Made by a program: the position numbers and the translations under genes
Part shown: piece after piece, positions 38,122 to 46,682 of the stretch
Position numbering within the stretch: position 1 is the first letter of the stretch
Layout of the letters: each line of letters opens with the position of its first letter
Assembly (NCBI GenBank): GCA_007122985.1
Contig: SKSM01000026.1
Coordinates: 1 to 63,035, forward strand
Length of the DNA: 63,035 nt
DNA from: Nitriliruptoraceae bacterium
GTDB taxonomy: Bacteria; Actinomycetota; Nitriliruptoria; Nitriliruptorales; Nitriliruptoraceae
Direction of reading: 5' to 3'
The notes under the pieces: generated by a model
Told to the model about the DNA's origin: nothing
The model's database searches: none
What the model saw: the letters and a program-made list of their open reading frames with translations, nothing else

Positions 38122-39375
38122 GTGGCTGTCTCTGCGACCCTGGCAATCAACGAGGCCGTGATCCGGCGGCGCCAGGACGGCCAACGCGTCGTGGCGATGG
38201 GCTTTGGCGAGGCCGGTCTCCCCGTCCACGACGAGCTACGCGACCGACTCGCGGCGGCCGCGGGCGAGGGTGGCTACGGGCCGGTCGCCGGCATCGAACC
38301 GTTGCGGCTGTCCGTGGCCGGCCACTTCGACCGTCGCGGCCTGCCCACGTCCGCGAGTCAGGTGGTCGCCGGCCCGGGGACCAAACCGCTGCTCTACGCG
38401 CTGCTGCAGGCCGTCGGCGGCAGCGTGGCGCTGCCGCGGCCGTCGTGGGTCAGCTACGCGGCGCAGGCCGCCCTGCTCCACCAGGTCGCGGCGATGGTCC
38501 CGACACTGCCCGGGCAGGGTGGGGTGCCGGACCCGGAGCAGCTCGAGCAGGCAGCCATCGACGCGCGCGCGACGGGACAACCCCTGCGTGCCGTCGTCCT
38601 GACCCTGCCGGACAACCCCACGGGCACGCTGGCCTCGACCGACGTCGTGTCCGCGGTCTGCGACGTCGCGGAACGCCACGACCTGATCGTGATCTCCGAC
38701 GAGATCTACCGCGACCTGATCCACGATCCGGACACCGGGTTCGTCAGCCCGGCCGAGCTCGCCCCCGAACGCACCGTGGTCACCACCGGCCTGAGCAAGA
38801 ACCTCGCACTCGGTGGATGGCGGCTCGGCGTCGCCCGGATGCCGGACGGCGCGCGCGGCGCCGCGCTCACCGAGCACCTGACCGAGATCGCCAGCGAGCT
38901 CTGGTCGAGCCCCGCCAAGCCCGTCCAGCACGCTGCGGCCTGGGCGTTCACCGAGCCCGAGCCACTCCGGCAACGCATCGACGCCAGCCGCCGGCTGCAC
39001 GCCATGGTTGCACGTTCGACCGCCGAACGGTTCGAACTCGCCGGAGCGACCGTCGCCCCGGTCGGCGGCGCGTTCTATCTCTATCCCGACTTCGGTGCAC
39101 ACCGCGAACTGCTGCAACGCCGCTGGGGCATCGAGACCTCCGACGACCTCGCACGCGTACTGATCGAGGACCACGGGGTGGCCACGCTGCCGGGAGCAGC
39201 GTTCGGGGATCCACCGCAGCGACTGTCGCTGCGTGTGGCCACCAGCCTGCTCTACGGCGAATCGTCGGAAGAGCGCACTGCCAGTCTCACCGCCCCGGAC
39301 CCGTTGACGCTGCCGTGGATCTCGACGCAGCTCGACCAGGTCGACGACGCGTTGCGGGTCCTGCTCGGTCCGTGA
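38122..39375 (+). CDS. PLP-dependent aminotransferase, class I/II
   Basis: The 417-residue fold-type I enzyme has VVAMGFGEAGLPVH, YGPVAGIEPLRLSVAGHF, the substrate strand LTLPDNPTGTLAS, VISDEIYRDL and the PLP lysine in TGLSKNLALGGWRLG (Lys226), with LSLRVATSLL near the end. It transfers an amino group from an amino acid to a keto acid; which one is unclear. The GTG at 38122 has GAGGG about six bases upstream; in-frame ATGs 40-60 bp earlier lie inside the 18-bp repeats and are unlikely starts. Probably controlled by the divergent LysR protein. Confidence 0.9.
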   Translation: MAVSATLAINEAVIRRRQDGQRVVAMGFGEAGLPVHDELRDRLAAAAGEGGYGPVAGIEPLRLSVAGHFDRRGLPTSASQVVAGPGTKPLLYALLQAVGGSVALPRPSWVSYAAQAALLHQVAAMVPTLPGQGGVPDPEQLEQAAIDARATGQPLRAVVLTLPDNPTGTLASTDVVSAVCDVAERHDLIVISDEIYRDLIHDPDTGFVSPAELAPERTVVTTGLSKNLALGGWRLGVARMPDGARGAALTEHLTEIASELWSSPAKPVQHAAAWAFTEPEPLRQRIDASRRLHAMVARSTAERFELAGATVAPVGGAFYLYPDFGAHRELLQRRWGIETSDDLARVLIEDHGVATLPGAAFGDPPQRLSLRVATSLLYGESSEERTASLTAPDPLTLPWISTQLDQVDDALRVLLGP

Positions 39376-39406
39376 CCGGGATGCATGACCGGGACGCGTG
39401 ACCTGG

Positions 39407-39691
39407 TCAGCCCTGCGGCCCCATCGGGCCGAACATCGCGGTGTGGCTGCGCGCTGCACCGCTGATGCCCGTGCACCGGATCTCCTCGACGCGCTCGTCC
39501 GCGCCACGCGTCACCCCGACGAGGTTTGGGCAGGCCAGGCACTCCTCGATCGCGACGTCGCGGCCCTTTGCGCCACAGCCGACCAGCCCGAAGGCGTCCA
39601 CGAGGCGACGCTCCACCCTGCGTCCAAGCATGCGCACGCCAGCCTCCTCGCCCGCGCAGTGAGCACCTGCAGCGTGCAGCGCCTCGGCCAC
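39407..39691 (-). CDS. small cysteine-containing hypothetical protein
   Basis: The 94-residue protein has five cysteines: Cys12, Cys39, Cys51, Cys54 and Cys73, including ECLACPNLVGV and IRCTG. Spacing could fit a metal or cluster site but matches no ferredoxin I know. It begins with GTG and a poor ribosome site, yet codon third positions are strongly G/C as in real genes here. It is downstream of the second PaaI-type thioesterase on the same strand (57-bp gap). The end runs close to the convergent aminotransferase. Confidence 0.5.
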   Translation of the reverse strand: MAEALHAAGAHCAGEEAGVRMLGRRVERRLVDAFGLVGCGAKGRDVAIEECLACPNLVGVTRGADERVEEIRCTGISGAARSHTAMFGPMGPQG

Positions 39692-39748
39692 CCTGTCCAG
39701 GGCCGCCGGTCACCGCGAGGGCGTGCCGAGCCACCCGTCCGGATTCGC

Positions 39749-40375
39749 TCAGGGACGCAGGCGCGACGGATCGATCGTGACGAACGTGGCCTCGGCGGAC
39801 GCCACCACCTCGCCGTCGGCCGATGCCTCCGCGGCGGTGTAGAGCTTGCGGCCGTCGCGTTCGAGCAGCCGACCACGGATCGTCAGCGGCTGGCCGATCG
39901 GCGTCGCGGCGAGGTAGCGCACCCGCAGCTCACCGGTGAAGGCAGGCGTGCGGTGCAAGGTGAGCAGGTAGCCGAGGACGTCATCGAAGATCGCGGCGAC
40001 GATCCCGCCGTGGGACCGACCCGGAGCCCCTTCGAAGGCGGCGCCGAGCGTGACGTCGGCGACCGCCTCGTCACCCTCACGATGGACCTCGATGGCGATG
40101 CCGAGCGGATTCCACGGCCCCGAGACGAAGCACTCGTCGAAGTGCACGAACGTCGCGCCGTCGGGGATGTCGACGTCGAACATCCGCTGCTTGAGGCGCA
40201 GCGGATCGCGACGCCGAGGTGGCCCACTCTCCACGTCGGTGGCGACCTGATCGGCGGCGCGGGCAACGCGGTCGAGCAGGTCCTCGTCGGCCTCGTGCGA
40301 CATCAGTGCGTGGCCCAGCCGACGCAGGGCGGCGGCGGCCCGGGCACGGGGATGATCGGCATCGGTCGCGGTCAC
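39749..40375 (-). CDS. PaaI-type hotdog-fold thioesterase
   Basis: The 208-residue protein carries an N-terminal helical segment (ARAAAALRRLGHALMSHEADEDLLDRVARAAD) and a hotdog domain with FDECFVSGPWNPLG and APGRSHGGIVAAIFDDVLGYLL, the HGG motif being the PaaI active-site turn. The C-terminal strands are LRVRYLAATPIGQPLTIRGRLLERDGRKLYTAAEA. Acyl-CoA hydrolysis is expected. The GTG at 40375 has GGAGG five bases upstream; a GTG two codons earlier leaves no spacing. It lies 66 bp after the CNNM gene, which reads toward it on the same strand. Confidence 0.87.
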   Translation of the reverse strand: MTATDADHPRARAAAALRRLGHALMSHEADEDLLDRVARAADQVATDVESGPPRRRDPLRLKQRMFDVDIPDGATFVHFDECFVSGPWNPLGIAIEVHREGDEAVADVTLGAAFEGAPGRSHGGIVAAIFDDVLGYLLTLHRTPAFTGELRVRYLAATPIGQPLTIRGRLLERDGRKLYTAAEASADGEVVASAEATFVTIDPSRLRP

Positions 40376-40440
40376 GGGCACCTCCGGGAACAGGCCGCGG
40401 AAAGGGTATGCCGCACGGGTCCACGCCCCGACCGACCCCG

Positions 40441-41787
40441 TCAGCCGGCTCGCGTCGGGGCGCGCACCTCGATCCGGCCGGCACGGCGCCCTTCCAGCTC
40501 GAGCACCGTCAGCTCCCAGCCGTCATCGGTGACCACGCGGTCACCGACCTGCGGCAACCGACCGATCCGCTCGACCATCCAGCCCGAGACGGTCTCCGCG
40601 TCGCCGTCGGCCAGTTCCGCGCCGGTGCTGCGCTGCACCTCGTCACGCCGTGCCGTGCCGACGACCACCCACCGCCGCTCCTCGCCCTCTGGGGTGTGCT
40701 CGACGTCGTCGAACTCGTCGGCGATCTCGCCGACCAACTCCTCGAGCACGTCCTCGAGGGTGAGCACCCCGGCGGTCCCGCCGAACTCGTCGACGACCAG
40801 CACCGCGTGGGCGCGGTCGTCGAGCATGTCGCGCAGTAGCTGTTCGAGATCGCGTGACTCGGGCACGGCCGGGATGGGTCGGAGCAGCTGGGAGATCACC
40901 AGGGTCTCGAGCTCGTCGTCGTCGCGCATCAGGACGTCCTTGACGTGCAGGATGCCGACGATGTGATCGAGGTCGCCGTGATAGACGGGGATGCGCGTGT
41001 GGCCGGTCTCCAGTGCCAGCTCCAGCAGCTCTGTGACCGACCCGGTGTCCTCGACGGCGTGTAGGTCGACCCGCGGGGTCATGGCGGCCTCGGCGTCGAT
41101 CGATGCCAGCCGCAGCACGGCGCCCATCAGGCGGGCGTCCTGCGGGGCGATGGTGCCCACGTCGTGCGACTCGGCCAGCACCAGCGCGAGCTCCTGAGGG
41201 GTGTGCACCAGCTGCCGCTCGTCGACCGGTTCGACCCGGACGAGTCGCACGAGCGCGTTCGTCGCGCGGTTGAGCAGGATGATCAACGGGCGCAGCACCG
41301 CGACGAACCACCCGAACGGGCGCGCGAGCCGCATCGCGACCGCTTCGGCACGCGCGATGGCGACGTTCTTCGGCGCCATGTCGCCGATCACCATGTGCAG
41401 GAACACCATGAGGGTCAGCGCAGCCACCACGGCGGCGATCGGCACGACCCCCGGGGGCAGCCGGGCGCCCTCGAACAGCTCGGCGAACAGCGCCGCCAGT
41501 GCCGGCTCTGCGGTCGCACCGAGCCCGAGCGAGCTGGCCGTGATGCCAAGCTGCGCTCCAGAGAAGGTCAGCGGCAGCTCGCGAAGGGCGCGCAGGGCGG
41601 CGCGGGCACGTCGGTCCCCCGATTCGGCCGCCTCCTCGATCCGGCCTCGGCGGGCTGCCAGCAACGAGATCTCAAGGGCGGTGAAGTAGCCGTTGGTCAG
41701 CAGCAGCACGACACCGACCGCAACGGCCCACCAGGAGAACGACGCGGTGACGGCGTCCTCGACCGAGACCGCGAGCAGCAGGCTCAT
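40441..41787 (-). CDS. CNNM/HlyC-CorC family membrane transport protein (second of pair)
   Basis: The 448-residue protein has a DUF21/CNNM membrane domain of about four helices (residues about 20-190: NGYFTALEISLLAARRGRIEE, HMVIGDMAPKNVAIARAE), two CBS domains (about 205-330: MTPRVDLHAV, TRIPVYHGDLDHIVGILHVKDVL, AVLVVDEFGGTAGVLTLEDVLEELVGEI) and a CorC_HlyC domain (about 360-440). The family handles Mg2+ or Na+/Mg2+ exchange and reads nucleotides through CBS. Its ATG overlaps the stop of the preceding paralogue (ATGA), so the two may form a heterodimer. Confidence 0.93.
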   Translation of the reverse strand: MSLLLAVSVEDAVTASFSWWAVAVGVVLLLTNGYFTALEISLLAARRGRIEEAAESGDRRARAALRALRELPLTFSGAQLGITASSLGLGATAEPALAALFAELFEGARLPPGVVPIAAVVAALTLMVFLHMVIGDMAPKNVAIARAEAVAMRLARPFGWFVAVLRPLIILLNRATNALVRLVRVEPVDERQLVHTPQELALVLAESHDVGTIAPQDARLMGAVLRLASIDAEAAMTPRVDLHAVEDTGSVTELLELALETGHTRIPVYHGDLDHIVGILHVKDVLMRDDDELETLVISQLLRPIPAVPESRDLEQLLRDMLDDRAHAVLVVDEFGGTAGVLTLEDVLEELVGEIADEFDDVEHTPEGEERRWVVVGTARRDEVQRSTGAELADGDAETVSGWMVERIGRLPQVGDRVVTDDGWELTVLELEGRRAGRIEVRAPTRAG

Positions 41788-43124
41788 CGCAGGCCTTCCG
41801 TCCCGGCATCGACGACCGAACCGTCCGACGGCAGCTCACGGACTGCGATCTCGGTGATCCGCACACCCTCGAGCCGCGTCACCGTGAACTCGAGCCGACC
41901 GCAGGTGGCCGACTCCCCCGGCTCGGGGATGTGCCCCAGCTGATCGAGCAGGAAGCCGGCCACCGTCTCGTACTCCCCGTCGGGGAGCTCCTGGCCGAAC
42001 AGCTCACCGACCCGGTCGGCCCGCAGCGCGCCGGGCACGAGGTGACGACCGGCGCCGACACGTCGGACGAGGTGCCCGCCGCGGTCGAACTCGTCCTCGA
42101 TCTCTCCCACCAACTCCTCGAGCACGTCCTCGAGGGTGATCAGCCCGGCCGTCCCGCCGTACTCGTCGACGACCAACGCCTGGGTGCGCTGCTCGCGGCG
42201 CAGGTCCGCGAGCAGCCGACGCAGCGGTTCGGACTCGGGCACGACCAGCATCGCCGTGGCGAGCTCGGTGACCGAGGTGGCCGCGTGCTCCTGCGGTGGC
42301 ACGCCGATCAGGTCCTTGACGTGGACGCTGCCAACGACCTCGTCCTCGGAGTCCCCCCGCACGGGAAAGCGGCTGTGGCCGGTGCGGCGGGCCGCGGCGC
42401 GCAGGTCGGCGAGGGTGTCGTCGGTCGTGAGCCAGCACACGTCCGGCCGGGGGACCATGACCTCTCCGACCCGTCGGTCCCCCAACGCCACAGCGCGTCG
42501 CAGCAGCTCGGCCTGTTCGGAGGTGAGGCTGCCCTCCGCCCCCGAGGCGGCGATGATCCGCGCGAGCTCGTCCAGGCTGTGGCCGGCCTCGAGCTCGTCG
42601 GCCACTTCCACCCGCAGGACCCGCTCGGTGAAGGCCACCGCGGCAGCGTCGAACACCCGAATGACCGGTCCGAAGACCAGGCCGAACATCCGGGTGAAGG
42701 GCACGACGGCCAGTGCGACCCCGAATGGCCGCGCGATGGCCAGGTTCTTGGGGAACAGCTCCCCGATGACCATCTGGAGCATGGTCGAGAGCAGCAGGGT
42801 CACGGTCACCGCGACCGGCAACGCCGCCTGCTCGGGCAGACCGACCAGGTCGAGCACGGGTCGGACGAGCGTGTCACCGAGCGTGCGCTCGGCGATGTAG
42901 CCCACGAGGAGCGAGGTCGCTGTGATCCCGAACTGGGCCACCGACAGCGCGAAGGTCAGGTCCGAGAGCTCACGGCTGACCAGGCGCGCCCGACGATCGC
43001 CGCGGGCGGCACGGTCCTCGACGTTCGGACGACGCAGCGAGACCAGGGCGAACTCGGAGGCGACGAACACCCCGTTGGCGGCGATGAGCGCGGCCACCAG
43101 CAACAGGCCGACGACGCCGTTCAC
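41784..43124 (-). CDS. CNNM/HlyC-CorC family membrane transport protein (first of pair)
   Basis: The 446-residue paralogue has the same order: DUF21 domain (residues about 1-185: ANGVFVASEFALVSLRRPNVED, QMVIGELFPKNLAIARPF), CBS pair (about 205-335: VMVPRPDVCWL, HSRFPVRGDSEDEVVGSVHVKDLI, ALVVDEYGGTAGLITLEDVLEELVGEI) and CorC_HlyC end (about 345-430). The E-x-FPKN motif here reads GELFPKN, while its partner has GDMAPKN, so the ion path differs slightly. The GTG at 43124 has a poor ribosome site. The tandem layout is common in actinobacteria. Confidence 0.93.
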   Translation of the reverse strand: MNGVVGLLLVAALIAANGVFVASEFALVSLRRPNVEDRAARGDRRARLVSRELSDLTFALSVAQFGITATSLLVGYIAERTLGDTLVRPVLDLVGLPEQAALPVAVTVTLLLSTMLQMVIGELFPKNLAIARPFGVALAVVPFTRMFGLVFGPVIRVFDAAAVAFTERVLRVEVADELEAGHSLDELARIIAASGAEGSLTSEQAELLRRAVALGDRRVGEVMVPRPDVCWLTTDDTLADLRAAARRTGHSRFPVRGDSEDEVVGSVHVKDLIGVPPQEHAATSVTELATAMLVVPESEPLRRLLADLRREQRTQALVVDEYGGTAGLITLEDVLEELVGEIEDEFDRGGHLVRRVGAGRHLVPGALRADRVGELFGQELPDGEYETVAGFLLDQLGHIPEPGESATCGRLEFTVTRLEGVRITEIAVRELPSDGSVVDAGTEGLR

Positions 43125-43190
43125 GCCGACGACGCCTGATCAGGGGGGTCAGCATCCATCGCGGCGCAGGTTAGCCGCGACACCGACCGG

Positions 43191-43712
43191 TCAGCCCGGC
43201 GCGTGTGTCGCTTCGCACCAGACACCGCTCAGCTCGTCCGCGTCGATGGCGAACGGGTCGCTGACCGGGAACTCATGGCGCTGTCCGGCGTCGAGCTCGA
43301 CCTGCAGATTGATGATCTGACGGGCCGTGCGGTCGAGGTCGCCCGAGCGGTACTCGCGCATGAGATCGACCCTGAGCTGGCCGTGCGCGTCCAGCGGGCG
43401 GTCGTCCGGGGCCTGCAGGGTCGCGCGACAGCTCACCAGGCCGTCCTGCTGTTCGATCACATCCGCGACGAGCACCGACGCGGGATCGGTGTCGATCGGG
43501 CCGTGACCACCGAGCTCGACCCCCGCCTCGCCGAATCCGAGGATGCTGCCGAGCTCGGAGGTCTCCGCACCGAGCACCAGCGGCTCCTCGGCGACATCGT
43601 CGGCGTCCTCCGCATCGAGGACCACGCCCGCGACCTCCGTCTGGTCGTCGTCCCCCGTGGTGCATGCGCCGAGCAGTGCCAGCACCACCAACCACCCAGC
43701 CGATGTGCGCAC
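43191..43712 (-). CDS. hypothetical lipoprotein
   Basis: The 173-residue protein has a lipoprotein signal MRTSAGWLVVLALLGAC with the lipidated Cys17, then an acidic linker TTGDDDQTEVAGVVLDAEDADD. The mature part contains VSCRATLQAPDDRPLDAHGQLRVDLMREY and ends near GVWCEATHAPG; the two cysteines could form a disulfide. No family is recognised. The GTG at 43712 has AGGAAGG upstream and starts exactly at the signal. The region 43713-43871 up to the TetR gene shows no gene. Confidence 0.82.
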   Translation of the reverse strand: MRTSAGWLVVLALLGACTTGDDDQTEVAGVVLDAEDADDVAEEPLVLGAETSELGSILGFGEAGVELGGHGPIDTDPASVLVADVIEQQDGLVSCRATLQAPDDRPLDAHGQLRVDLMREYRSGDLDRTARQIINLQVELDAGQRHEFPVSDPFAIDADELSGVWCEATHAPG

Positions 43713-43871
43713 GGTCCCCTTCCTGGTCGGTCGGGCCGATCGAGGCCTGCGAGGCAGTCGGGCACACGTCGCGGGCGGTGACACCGGCTGCTGCACTGGC
43801 CGGAGTCGATCCCCGTCTGCGTGGCCGACGGTCACGTCGCCACCCCTGCTCGTCCGAGCTGTGAGGGCAGG

Positions 43872-44435
43872 CTACCTACCGACGACCGCAGAAGCTGGTA
43901 GGAGCTCCATCGCATGCGCGCGCATGTCGAAGCGCTCGTCCATCAGGGCGGTCAGGCCGAGCCCCGTCAGCGCGGCGAGCATCAACTCGGCGCGCTGCTC
44001 CGCCTCGGTCGCGTCCAGGCGCGGGTCCTCACGCCGCCAGGCGTCGGCGAACCGCTCGACCCGACGCCGGTGGCTGCGCAGCACGCGGGCCGCGATCGCC
44101 TGGTCGGTCAGCCCGCGGCCGGCCAACTGCAGGTAGATGCGGGCGATCGGCGACGAGCCCGTCATGAACGCGACGAAGGCGTCGACCAGGTCTGCCAGCG
44201 AGTCGGTGCCGGCACCGGCGGGATCCGGGTCGACCGCATCGATGGCCTCACGCACCACCTCGAAGACCGCGTCGTCCTTGGAGTCGAACAGGTTGTAGAA
44301 GCTGCCGGCTCCGACGCTGGCCTGGTCGGTGATCGCTTTGAGCGTGACCCCTTCGATGCCCACCTCGGACAGCAACCGGCGGGTTGCTGCCAGGATGCGT
44401 TCGCGGGTCTCCAGACCCACCCGGTAGCGCGCCAC
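43872..44435 (-). CDS. TetR-family transcriptional regulator
   Basis: The 187-residue protein has the TetR helix-turn-helix near the N-terminus (TRERILAATRRLLSEVGIEGVTLKAITDQASVGAGSFYNLFDSKDDAV) and a helical ligand domain (about 60-180). The GTG at 44435 has AGGAGG four bases upstream. It is divergent from the FadE5-type dehydrogenase, so it likely represses that gene and itself in response to an acyl-CoA. Confidence 0.93.
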   Translation of the reverse strand: MARYRVGLETRERILAATRRLLSEVGIEGVTLKAITDQASVGAGSFYNLFDSKDDAVFEVVREAIDAVDPDPAGAGTDSLADLVDAFVAFMTGSSPIARIYLQLAGRGLTDQAIAARVLRSHRRRVERFADAWRREDPRLDATEAEQRAELMLAALTGLGLTALMDERFDMRAHAMELLPASAVVGR

Positions 44436-44512
44436 GGCTCCTCCTCGAGCTCACCGCGGCGGACCCTACCGCCGCGCTCATCTGGGTCGGTGTCACCGGG
44501 AATTTGCGGAAA

Positions 44513-44528
44513 TGGAGTAAACGTTCCA
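44513..44528. promoter_or_regulatory. candidate TetR operator in the TetR/FadE5-like region
   Basis: TGGAGTAAACGTTCCA is an imperfect 16-bp palindrome (TGGA...TCCA) in the only A/T-rich part of the 214-bp divergent region. TetR proteins bind palindromes of about this length near their own promoter. Flanking GGAA/TTCC adds symmetry. The -10 of the dehydrogenase may lie in TAGCATACACT just to the right. Confidence 0.4.
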
Positions 44529-44649
44529 ATATGTAGCATACACTCAAAGATGAGATCGGCGACCGTCCAGCAGATCGGTCGTCGTGGGACCGGCCGGACG
44601 GGACGCGTGAGCTGAGCCGCGCGGCCGCCACGCAGGAGAGGACGCGATC

Positions 44650-46527
44650 GTGAGCCACTACCGCAGCAACCTGCGCGACATCGAGTTCAATCTCTTCGAG
44701 GTGCTCGGCGCCGACGACTACTTCGGGACCGGCCCCTTCGAGCTCGTCGACAGCGACCAGGCCCGGATGCTGCTGAGCGAGCTCGAGCGCTTCGCGCGCG
44801 AGTCCGTCTGGGCCGAATCCTTCACGACGGCGGACCGCGAACCGCTCGAGCTCTCCGCCGAGGGCGACGTCACCATCCCCGAACAGCTCGACGAGGCGAT
44901 CCGCGCCTTCTACGAGGCGGGCTGGCACCTGATGCCGCTGCCGCCCCACCTGGGCGGGTCCGGCGCACCACCGACGATCCGCTGGGCCGCCACCGAACTG
45001 CTCGCCGGCGGTCACGCCACGGCCAGCCTGTGGCCGATCGGTGCCCTGATGGGCGGGATCGTCGACCATGTCGGCACCGAGGGCCAGAAGCAGCGCTTCG
45101 GACGGCCGATGATCGAGCGCTGCTGGGGCGGCACGATGGTGCTGACCGAGCCCGACGCAGGCTCCGACGTCGGCGCCGGCACCACCAAGGCCACCTTCGT
45201 CGAAGCGGCGGGGTCGGACGACCTCGGCGCCGTCTACCACCTCGAAGGAGTCAAGCGGTTCATCACCTCCGCGGATGCCCAGACCCACGAGAACACCGTC
45301 CACCTGGTGCTCGCCCGCCCGGAGGGTGCGGGCCCCGGCACCAAGGGACTGAGCCTGTTCCTCGTGCCGAAGCTCCACGTCGCAGCCGACGGCCAGCTCG
45401 GGGAACGCAACGGTGTGCGGGTCTCCAACCTCGAGAAGAAGATGGGCATCAAGGGCTCTGCCACCTGCGAGCTGAGCCTCGGCCAGGACGGCACCCCGTG
45501 CGTGGGCTACCTCGCCGGTGACGTCCACGAAGGCATCAAGCAGATGTTCCTGGTCATCGAGTACGCCCGGATGATGGTCGGGACCAAGGCCATGGCCACC
45601 TTGTCGACCGGCTACTTGAACGCACTGGACTACGCCAAGGTCCGCGTGCAGGGCGCCGACATGACCCAGATGGCGGACAAGACCGCGCGCAAGGTGGAGA
45701 TCATCAACCACCCGGACGTGCGCCGGATGCTGATGGAGCAGAAGGCGCACGCCGAGGGCATGCGCGCACTGGTGATGTTCGCCGGTTGGGTACAGGACCA
45801 GGCCCAGCTCGCTGCGGCCGAGGACACCGGCGACGGCGCCGACCACGACGAGCACGACCGCTGGATCGCCCGCGAGGATCTGCTGCTGCCGCTGGTCAAG
45901 GGCTACTGCTCGGAGAAGGCCTACGAACTGCTGTCGCTGTCGCTGCAGACCTTCGGGGGCTCCGGCTACACCCAGGACTACCCCATCGAGCAGTACATCC
46001 GCGACGCACGAATCGACAGCCTCTACGAGGGCACCACGGCCATCCAGGCGCTCGACCTGCTGTTCCGCAAGATCGTGCGCGACCAGGGCACGACGCTGAC
46101 CTGGGTCGCCGACCAGATCCGTGCGTTCGCCAAGGCCGGCGGCGACCATGACACCTTCGCCACCGAGCGTGCCCACCTCGGCGACGCCCTCGACGAGGCC
46201 CAGGGCCACCTCGGTGTGCTCATCGGGCACGCCATGGCCTCGCAGGACGAGGCCAAGCGTGACGAGATCTACAAGACCGGGCTGCACTCGACCTCACTGC
46301 TCGAATCGCTCGCCGAGGTCGTCATCGGCTGGCTGCTGCTCCGCCATGCCGAGGTGGCAGCTGACCGGCTCGAGGTCGGAGCCGGCACGGACGAGGACTT
46401 CTACCGCGGCAAGGTCGCCTCGGCCCGCTGGTTCGCCCGCAACGTGCTGCCGAAGGCCGGGTTGCGCAAGCGCCAGGCCGAGCAGGAGGACGGCGCACTG
46501 ATGGCGCTGCCGACCGACGCCTTCTAG
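44650..46527 (+). CDS. FadE5-like acyl-CoA dehydrogenase
   Basis: The 625-residue enzyme is of the long form (FadE5 of mycobacteria, about 610 residues), with wide chain-length use in beta-oxidation. Visible blocks are HLMPLPPHLGGSGAPP, MVLTEPDAGSDVGAGTTKA, YHLEGVKRFITSADA, NLEKKMGIKGSATCEL, LQTFGGSGYTQDYPIEQYIRDARID and SLYEGTTAIQALDLLFRKI. An extra C-terminal helical domain of about 130 residues follows. The GTG at 44650 has GGAGAGG upstream. It is divergent from a TetR gene and followed by a hairpin, so it is monocistronic. Confidence 0.93.
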   Translation: MSHYRSNLRDIEFNLFEVLGADDYFGTGPFELVDSDQARMLLSELERFARESVWAESFTTADREPLELSAEGDVTIPEQLDEAIRAFYEAGWHLMPLPPHLGGSGAPPTIRWAATELLAGGHATASLWPIGALMGGIVDHVGTEGQKQRFGRPMIERCWGGTMVLTEPDAGSDVGAGTTKATFVEAAGSDDLGAVYHLEGVKRFITSADAQTHENTVHLVLARPEGAGPGTKGLSLFLVPKLHVAADGQLGERNGVRVSNLEKKMGIKGSATCELSLGQDGTPCVGYLAGDVHEGIKQMFLVIEYARMMVGTKAMATLSTGYLNALDYAKVRVQGADMTQMADKTARKVEIINHPDVRRMLMEQKAHAEGMRALVMFAGWVQDQAQLAAAEDTGDGADHDEHDRWIAREDLLLPLVKGYCSEKAYELLSLSLQTFGGSGYTQDYPIEQYIRDARIDSLYEGTTAIQALDLLFRKIVRDQGTTLTWVADQIRAFAKAGGDHDTFATERAHLGDALDEAQGHLGVLIGHAMASQDEAKRDEIYKTGLHSTSLLESLAEVVIGWLLLRHAEVAADRLEVGAGTDEDFYRGKVASARWFARNVLPKAGLRKRQAEQEDGALMALPTDAF

Positions 46528-46528
46528 G

Positions 46529-46551
46529 GGGCGGGTGAGCGCACCCCGCCC
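46529..46551 (+). terminator. G+C-rich hairpin after FadE5-like gene
   Basis: GGGCGGGTG and CACCCCGCCC pair with one bulged base around AGCG, starting one base after the stop codon. It should end the dehydrogenase transcript ahead of the PBP gene. Confidence 0.5.
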
Positions 46552-46682
46552 ACCGATCACCCGGTGACCGGGCCGCCACCGTCAGGCGTGCTGTCGAGTC
46601 CGGATACTGTGGCCGGTCGCGTCCACCTCGGTGGGCGCCGTGCCGGTGGTTGCTTCGGCACGCAACCACCCGGGGGTTGTGA

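Noticed and set aside
38022-39401. Long Arg/Pro-rich plus-strand frame over the aminotransferase gene
   Set aside because: It is the shifted frame of a clear PLP enzyme; composition is typical of out-of-frame high-GC DNA.
39398-40966. 522-residue plus-strand frame
   Set aside because: It runs antisense to the Cys-rich, thioesterase and CNNM genes and turns into Ser/Arg-rich nonsense.
44248-46287. 679-residue minus-strand frame
   Set aside because: It is antisense to the FadE5-like gene, which has all family motifs.
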